A stretch of 23,377 bases of DNA. Source: Entamoeba histolytica HM-1:IMSS (lineage: Eukaryota > Evosea > Mastigamoebida > Endamoebidae). The DNA is taken from contig NW_001915105.1 in NCBI RefSeq assembly GCF_000208925.1, positions 1 through 23,377 on the forward strand, read 5' to 3'. The position numbers and the translations under genes were made by a program. Below are positions 18,929 to 23,377 of this stretch, one piece after another (position 1 is the first letter of the stretch; each line of letters starts with the position of its first letter). The notes beneath the pieces are model-generated. The model made no database searches. It saw only the letters and a program-made list of their open reading frames with translations, and was not told the origin of the DNA.

Positions 18929-19589
18929 TAATTGTTTTCTCAGATTGTTTCGTTAACTCATATAATTCATAGTAAAATAATGGTAAAATTTTAATTCAAT
19001 GTAGTTCTTTATTTTTCATTCTACAAATTATTTTTTGCTATTTAAAATAATTCTTTCATTTCATAACTAATTTTTTTCTTTACTTATCATTTTTTCTATC
19101 TCTGGTTTAAGAATCTTAACAATAAAATCTTCAGTAAAATAGAGAAGATTCAAAAAAAAAAATAAATTAATTACTTATCAATATAAAGAAAATTTGTCTC
19201 ACTATGACTCTAATAATTGAACATTCTTATTCTGTCATTTTTCTATCTCATCTATGAAAATATAATTTTTTTATGTTTTTATAACTAAGATTATTTTTTA
19301 TATTCAAAATATTTTAAATAAAGATAATCATTTATTTTTAATACCACCAAATAAAATTGAATAACATTGATTTATCTATTATTTTGTAATGAAATTAAAT
19401 TTACAAATAAATAACATCTATGAAATAAAAAACTTCTTTTTATAATATAAATAAGAAAGTATTTAACAAAAAAAACAATAAATCATTGTTTTATATAACA
19501 AAAAAATAACAAATAAATACTTTTAATAAAGAATCCAAAATTAAAGCTTCCAATACTATTGTATTGGTGCGTTCCTTTGTCAGTATTGC
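18929..19589. other. Convergent AT-rich intergenic region (661 nt)
   Basis: This lies between two convergent 3' ends and consists of poly-A/T-rich DNA without a credible gene. On the minus strand, 19067-19165, a run of 33 open codons ends KPEIEKMISKEKN before TAG; it looks like the tail of a decayed gene, but nothing continues it upstream. No other structure is seen. Confidence 0.55.
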
Positions 19590-20234
19590 TTAATAGATCT
19601 TAATTGGTGCACCCATAGAACTCTTAATGTAAAGACATTTAATGTTTTGCCATCCTTTCTTAAGAAGTGAAACTAAGAATGAAATTGATCTTTCAATGTT
19701 AGCAACTAATTGGTCTTCAGTTAATTTAACATTTCCAACAGCAACACCCATGCACAATACTTTCTTTAATTGGAATTTAACTTGGCATTGAAGTTCGTTA
19801 ATTTTAACTTTAAGGTCTTCATTCTTTCCAAGAAGGGTTGGGAATTTACCAGCCTTGTTAAGTCCTGGACCAAGGATCTTTTGTAATTGTCTCAAAACAG
19901 AGTCTGATGCAAGGAATGCATTGTATTTTCTGGCTAATTTCTTAACTAACTTTTTGTCTTTATTTAAAGCTTTAAGGGCATCAACATCCATGAATGGAAT
20001 ATTTTCTTTTTGAGCAGCTTCACATGCTTGGGCATCTCCAAGAACACAAACCTTATAGTTAGCTTTAGTGATATTTGGTAATTTGACTGAACCAGCAAAA
20101 CGTTTATCTTTATCTGGATCATAGTTCTTAAGTGCGATTTGAAGTTCTACAGTTTCAACGAACTTTCTTTCTTTCTTTTCTTTAAGAATAGTAGCAACAC
20201 CTTGACGTAAAACAGCGCTTGAGACTTTGGACAT
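19590..20234 (-). CDS. RPL10A: 60S ribosomal protein L10a (uL1)
   Basis: The 214-aa product is uL1 along its whole length, close to the ~217 aa of other eukaryotes. Typical parts are the N-terminal [15 protein letters not shown], the [20 protein letters not shown] strand, the conserved loop [15 protein letters not shown] at about residues 118-132, and the C-terminal [10 protein letters not shown]. The protein forms the L1 stalk of the large subunit and helps move deacylated tRNA out of the E site. Codon use is visibly less AT-extreme than in neighbouring genes (many CTT, GTT, AAG and ACC codons), as expected for a highly expressed gene. It is intronless, and the leader to the divergent neighbour is 166 nt. 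Confidence 0.98.
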   Translation of the reverse strand: MSKVSSAVLRQGVATILKEKKERKFVETVELQIALKNYDPDKDKRFAGSVKLPNITKANYKVCVLGDAQACEAAQKENIPFMDVDALKALNKDKKLVKKLARKYNAFLASDSVLRQLQKILGPGLNKAGKFPTLLGKNEDLKVKINELQCQVKFQLKKVLCMGVAVGNVKLTEDQLVANIERSISFLVSLLKKGWQNIKCLYIKSSMGAPIKIY

Positions 20235-20294
20235 CTTGATTATTTAAGATTCAACAGTTTCTCTTATTAAACCTAATTTTCATTATAGTTTTAT

Positions 20295-20316
20295 TTTATT
20301 ATAATTTTATTATAAT
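20295..20316. repeat. Two tandem copies of an 11-bp AT repeat in the L10a upstream region
   Basis: TTTATTATAAT occurs twice back to back, 61-82 nt before the L10a start. It may be simple sequence or part of the promoter. Confidence 0.4.
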
Positions 20317-20400
20317 TAATGAAACTATATAAATAATAAAAAAAATAATAAAGAATAATAGAGATAAAAAGAACAAAATAAATTAGTTCCAAAGCTGAAA

Positions 20401-22567
20401 ATGAGTTTATCAACTAACTTTGTACAACTCTTAACTCAAGATTTTTCAGGTAATTTTCCTCAATATAAACAATACTTGTATTCTATCGTTAATAGTCAGT
20501 ATGATGTTGTGAAAAATTTATTTAACCAAGTTATTGGCAAATATCCATTATACTGTCATTCTAAATTATGGAAATTGTTTGTTTTATAAATGATAATAAC
20601 CATTTATTTATAAATGATATAATAACATGTTAGATATATCGATTTATCTTTCTCTCGTGGATTTAATGAGTTTTTAGATGTTATATGGGTTTGGTTATTA
20701 CAAGCTCCACCCACACCTTCTACTGCACTATATCTTATTGAGAAAATTAATGTATTTCAAGCCTATTTTGCTCCTCACAAAATGCAAGAGTTTGTTATTT
20801 ATTTGAGTAAAAAGAAAGAGTCAAATTCAAAATATATTCTTTTGTTTTAAAACAAGAGACTATTGAAGGCTTGAGTATTTTTGTTTTTATAATTATTTTT
20901 TCTTCAATACTCTCTCTTAATATGTTGAGTTCATTCTTCTTTGAAGTTGATTCTTATTTTTATTCTTTTCTTAGTCTTTGTATTTTATCTATCATTTCAT
21001 TATTTACCTCCAAGTTTATTAATGGACATTGTTGAAAAAGTTGGACTTGCACCAAATATGAATAAACTCTGGGAATTGATGATTAATAATACTATTGATA
21101 TAAAAGAGAAAGAACAACTCTTTTCTATTTATCATGACTTTTATCCACCAATTCCTGATAAACAATCTCCAACAAAACAATTAATGCGATTTAATGAAAT
21201 TCAGATACAAACAATCTTTTATCAAGAACTTAAACACGGCAAAAAGTTATTAATACAAAAAAGAACTAAAGGACAATCCCAAAATAGTCCTTTCGTAAAG
21301 ACTTATATTGATCTCTTGGAAACAGAATATAAAAGACTTAAACAAAACATTTTCTCTGATATTTGTCCTATCACATTTGGTTCTTTCTTCTATTTCATAG
21401 AGAAAGTTGTTTCATTACTGGTTAAAATGTTCCCATTTAAGTTCGACCTTATTTATAAATGGCTAAGACGTGAAGGTAAAAGTATTCTTAAATTATCTAG
21501 TTTCCTTAATTCACAGAAACAAAACACAGAACTACAACAATTTAGTATTCAACAACTCTTTATTAAAAGAAGCATTAGATTCCAAATGAACCTTCATTTA
21601 GCATTAGTACAAAATAATGACCTAAATGTATTAGATGTAGATGGTAAGTTATGGTCATTATATTTCAAAATTAAACTACTTACTTCAGACCAACCAACAA
21701 AAGCTAATATGTTAAAGAAAATTGAACAATTAAAGGAAAAATTACATGTTCAGTATCTTCCTATTTCATTGCAATTAATCAAAATGCGATTATATTTAAC
21801 AATAAACTATAACACAGAATTTAACATCGTTGATTTAGATAATTTATTTAATCAATTTTATGACTCTTATGATACTAAATTATTAAGTGAATTTGAAGAT
21901 ATATGTTCTCTTTATATTAATAATTATTCAGTGAGAAGAAAGTCTAACGAAATTATTGGAATTTATGATGGTTTACTTGACTTTCCTGGTGTTTGTTTCT
22001 TTTGTTTTTATTTATATTTCATGTTATTCATTTTATTAGGAAAAAAAGAAGTGGTTACTTTGGAAAGAGTATATAGATACAATGCTTAAATTAAATCGTA
22101 TTGATGTTATTCCTTCTCTTTATCAAAGAGCTATTCCGTTTTTGTCTGTTTGTTTTTTTTGTAATAACTATTTTCTTTTATTAATGACTTAGTTAACTGA
22201 AGTAAATATTGCTTGGAAAACATTCTATGACCTTATGAAACCTCAAGTTTCATTCGAACAGTTTAAAGATGAGCAAACACGTTTGTTAGTTACTTCACGA
22301 AAAAAATCATTTATTTCTCCACAACTTATTTCTAAACAACCATCCCCACCTGTTCAGCCTTTAAGACAACAGTGCCATCCCTCTTTCCAACAACATTCTT
22401 CTCAATATCCTCAACAATTCTCTGTTCCTCAAAATATGTATCAAGTCCCAATGGGTTATCAGTCAATTTCTCAACAACCTTCTTATATCAATCAAATACA
22501 ACAACCTATGCCTATCCCCCAAAAACCAATTGGATATTTACCACCTTCATATCCACAACAGTTTTAA
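20401..22567 (+). CDS. HAT-repeat protein, probable RNA-processing factor, five exons (one possible frameshift)
   Basis: Exons: 20401-20576, 20634-20874, 20975-21990, 22040-22147 and 22193-22567. HAT-type repeats (Trp/Tyr helix pairs with a Pro turn) are visible in KLWKLYIDLSFSRGFNEFL, KLWELMINN...IYHDFYPPIPD and KKWLLWKEYIDTMLKLNRI with LYQRAIPF; the last is formed only after splicing. HAT repeats occur in Prp39, Prp6, CstF-77/Rna14 and related RNA-processing scaffolds, so a nuclear role is inferred; a Prp39-like identity is possible but unproven. The C-terminal ~90 residues are Gln/Pro/Ser-rich. In exon 2 the frame stops at 20848-20850 unless one base is missing near the T run at 20840-20846; with one extra T the protein is 638 aa. 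Alternatively, exon 2 ends at 20806 with a 168-nt intron to 20974, giving 615 aa with no frameshift. Confidence 0.7.
20577..20633 (+). other. Spliceosomal intron 1 of the HAT-repeat gene (57 nt)
   Basis: It starts GTTTGT and ends GTTAG. Removal joins KLWKL to YIDLSFSRG through a split codon (TT|A). Confidence 0.85.
20875..20974 (+). other. Probable intron 2 of the HAT-repeat gene (donor uncertain)
   Basis: The acceptor CTTAG ending at 20974, with a T-rich stretch before it, is fairly clear. The donor may be GTATTT at 20875 (100 nt, which needs one missing base upstream) or GTAAAA at 20807 (168 nt, no frameshift). Confidence 0.55.
21991..22039 (+). other. Spliceosomal intron 3 of the HAT-repeat gene (49 nt)
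   Basis: It starts GTTTGT and ends ATTAG, phase 0. Removal joins LLDFPG to EKKKWLLW, completing a HAT motif. Confidence 0.87.
22148..22192 (+). other. Spliceosomal intron 4 of the HAT-repeat gene (45 nt)
   Basis: It starts GTTTGT and ends CTTAG, phase 0. Removal joins AIPFLS to LTEVNIAWKTF. Confidence 0.85.
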
Positions 22568-22656
22568 CCGACTATATCAAAATAAACTCTTAATTGAGGC
22601 TTCAGTTTCTTTTGAACATAAAAATAAAAGAAGTTAAGAGATGTTTAATTGAAAAA

Positions 22657-23376
22657 TTAGAATTGGAACAAAGTATTTGCGTTTGATGAAGATTCAAAAG
22701 GATTATCAATTTCTGGTAATGTTTCGCTTTTAGACTCTTCAAAATTTCCAAATGGGTTGTCAACTTCTTTTTCTTCTTTTGCATTTTCATTGCCTGAGAA
22801 GTCAAAAGGATTGTCTACTACTTGGTCTTGGTGTTTTGGTTGATTAGATGAATCAGTAAAATCAAAAGGATTGTCTACAACAACTGGACTTTGACTGTTC
22901 TGTTTTTCTTCAATACATTGAAAAGGATTATCAACTTCTGGGAGATTTGACACTTTATTTGGTTCTGTATTGTTTGGTTCAAATGGACAATCGACAGATG
23001 GTTCAGTTTCATTTGTAGCAAAAGGATTATCAACTTCTTTGGTTGGTTCTTCAGCAGATTCCTCAAAATTAAAAAGATTTTTATTTTCTTTCTTTGGTTC
23101 ATCCAAATCAAATGAGAATAAGTTATTTGTTGTTGACTTATTGTTTGGTTCAAACTTCATCGTAGGAACATCAACTTCTTTTAGTTCGTCATCACTAACT
23201 TCACCAAATGGATTATCAACATACTCTTCCTTTTTATTATCAAAATTAAACGTATTATCAATTTCCATTAATTCAGAACTTTGTCGTTTAATTTGATTGT
23301 TTTGTTTAGTCTCTGTTGTTTCTTCTTGATGGTCAACTTTACCCATTTCTGTTTTAGTCTCTTGTTTGGGTTCTTC
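22657..23376 (-). CDS. NPF-repeat endocytic adaptor, C-terminal part (5' end outside window)
   Basis: The frame is open to the right edge of the window, so the ATG at 23346 is probably internal. About 239 residues are visible, all acidic and apparently disordered (rich in Glu, Asp, Asn, Ser and Pro). Seven DNPF motifs (in VDNPF or IDNPF contexts) and one DCPF are spread along it, together with FSFD, FNFE and a terminal LFQF. NPF is the ligand of EH domains (Eps15, EHD), and DxF-type motifs bind clathrin-adaptor ears, so this looks like the tail of an epsin, AP180 or Arf-GAP-type adaptor in clathrin or EHD-dependent uptake. The N-terminal membrane-binding domain that would decide the type is off the window. 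Its stop lies 89 nt from the convergent HAT-repeat gene. Confidence 0.8.
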   Translation of the reverse strand, partial: EEPKQETKTEMGKVDHQEETTETKQNNQIKRQSSELMEIDNTFNFDNKKEEYVDNPFGEVSDDELKEVDVPTMKFEPNNKSTTNNLFSFDLDEPKKENKNLFNFEESAEEPTKEVDNPFATNETEPSVDCPFEPNNTEPNKVSNLPEVDNPFQCIEEKQNSQSPVVVDNPFDFTDSSNQPKHQDQVVDNPFDFSGNENAKEEKEVDNPFGNFEESKSETLPEIDNPFESSSNANTLFQF

Positions 23377-23377
23377 A

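Noticed and set aside
22372..22593. Second open frame inside the Gln/Pro-rich tail of the HAT-repeat gene
   Set aside because: It is an out-of-frame product of CAA-rich codons; the spliced frame explains the region.
22602..22805. Open frame on the minus strand overlapping the NPF-repeat gene
   Set aside because: It is a frame shadow: the NPF motifs and codon pattern lie in the other minus frame.
22970..23296. Plus-strand Ser/Phe-rich open frame
   Set aside because: It is the antisense of the acidic NPF-repeat coding sequence and only reflects its repeats.

Overview
The window looks like nuclear DNA of an Entamoeba species (E. histolytica/dispar lineage or a close relative). Four things point to this. 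The DNA is very AT-rich and gene-dense, with short intergenic gaps. The introns are few and tiny (45-57 nt, with one less certain at 100-168 nt), and most have a GTTTGT donor and a TAG acceptor. Candidate core-promoter motifs (GAAC and GTATTTAA-like) sit close to start codons. The gene content is also typical: a transmembrane kinase with a CxxC-rich ectodomain, an Entamoeba-style LRR-like protein and a secreted sphingomyelinase-like phosphodiesterase. I cannot fix the species from sequence alone.

Layout, left to right. (1) 1-833: the C-terminal end of an ARM-like helical-repeat protein, cut by the window edge. (2) 834-3203: a 2.4 kb stretch without a convincing gene, holding scattered coding-like fragments with stops. 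(3) 3204-10282: a surface/accessory block with an LRR-like protein (+), a spliced secreted metallophosphoesterase (-) and a 1336-aa transmembrane receptor kinase (-). (4) 10736-13789: a 1017-aa three-domain enzyme (adenylation, phosphopantetheine carrier, thioester reductase; +), the architecture of carboxylic-acid reductases and NRPS-like reductases. (5) 14060-15949: a divergent Hsp70-like protein (-). (6) 16030-16966: a divergent pair of small spliced genes, an RRM-like protein (-) and an RNase P/MRP Rpr2/Rpp21 subunit (+), separated by 118 nt. (7) 17207-18928: a RasGEF (+). (8) 19590-20234: ribosomal protein L10a/uL1 (-). (9) 20401-22567: a multi-intron HAT-repeat protein, probably in RNA processing (+). 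(10) 22657-23377: the C-terminal part of an NPF-repeat endocytic adaptor (-), cut by the right edge.

The genes are not an operon; each has its own promoter. Loose functional groups are RNA metabolism and translation (RRM-like, Rpp21, L10a, HAT protein) and surface signalling or trafficking (receptor kinase, RasGEF, NPF adaptor, secreted phosphodiesterase). Splicing had to be worked out by hand for four genes. One of them, the RRM-like gene, is visible only after joining two exons across an intron. The most unusual item is the A-T-R reductase, predicted to turn a carboxylic acid into an aldehyde or alcohol; its substrate cannot be read from the sequence.
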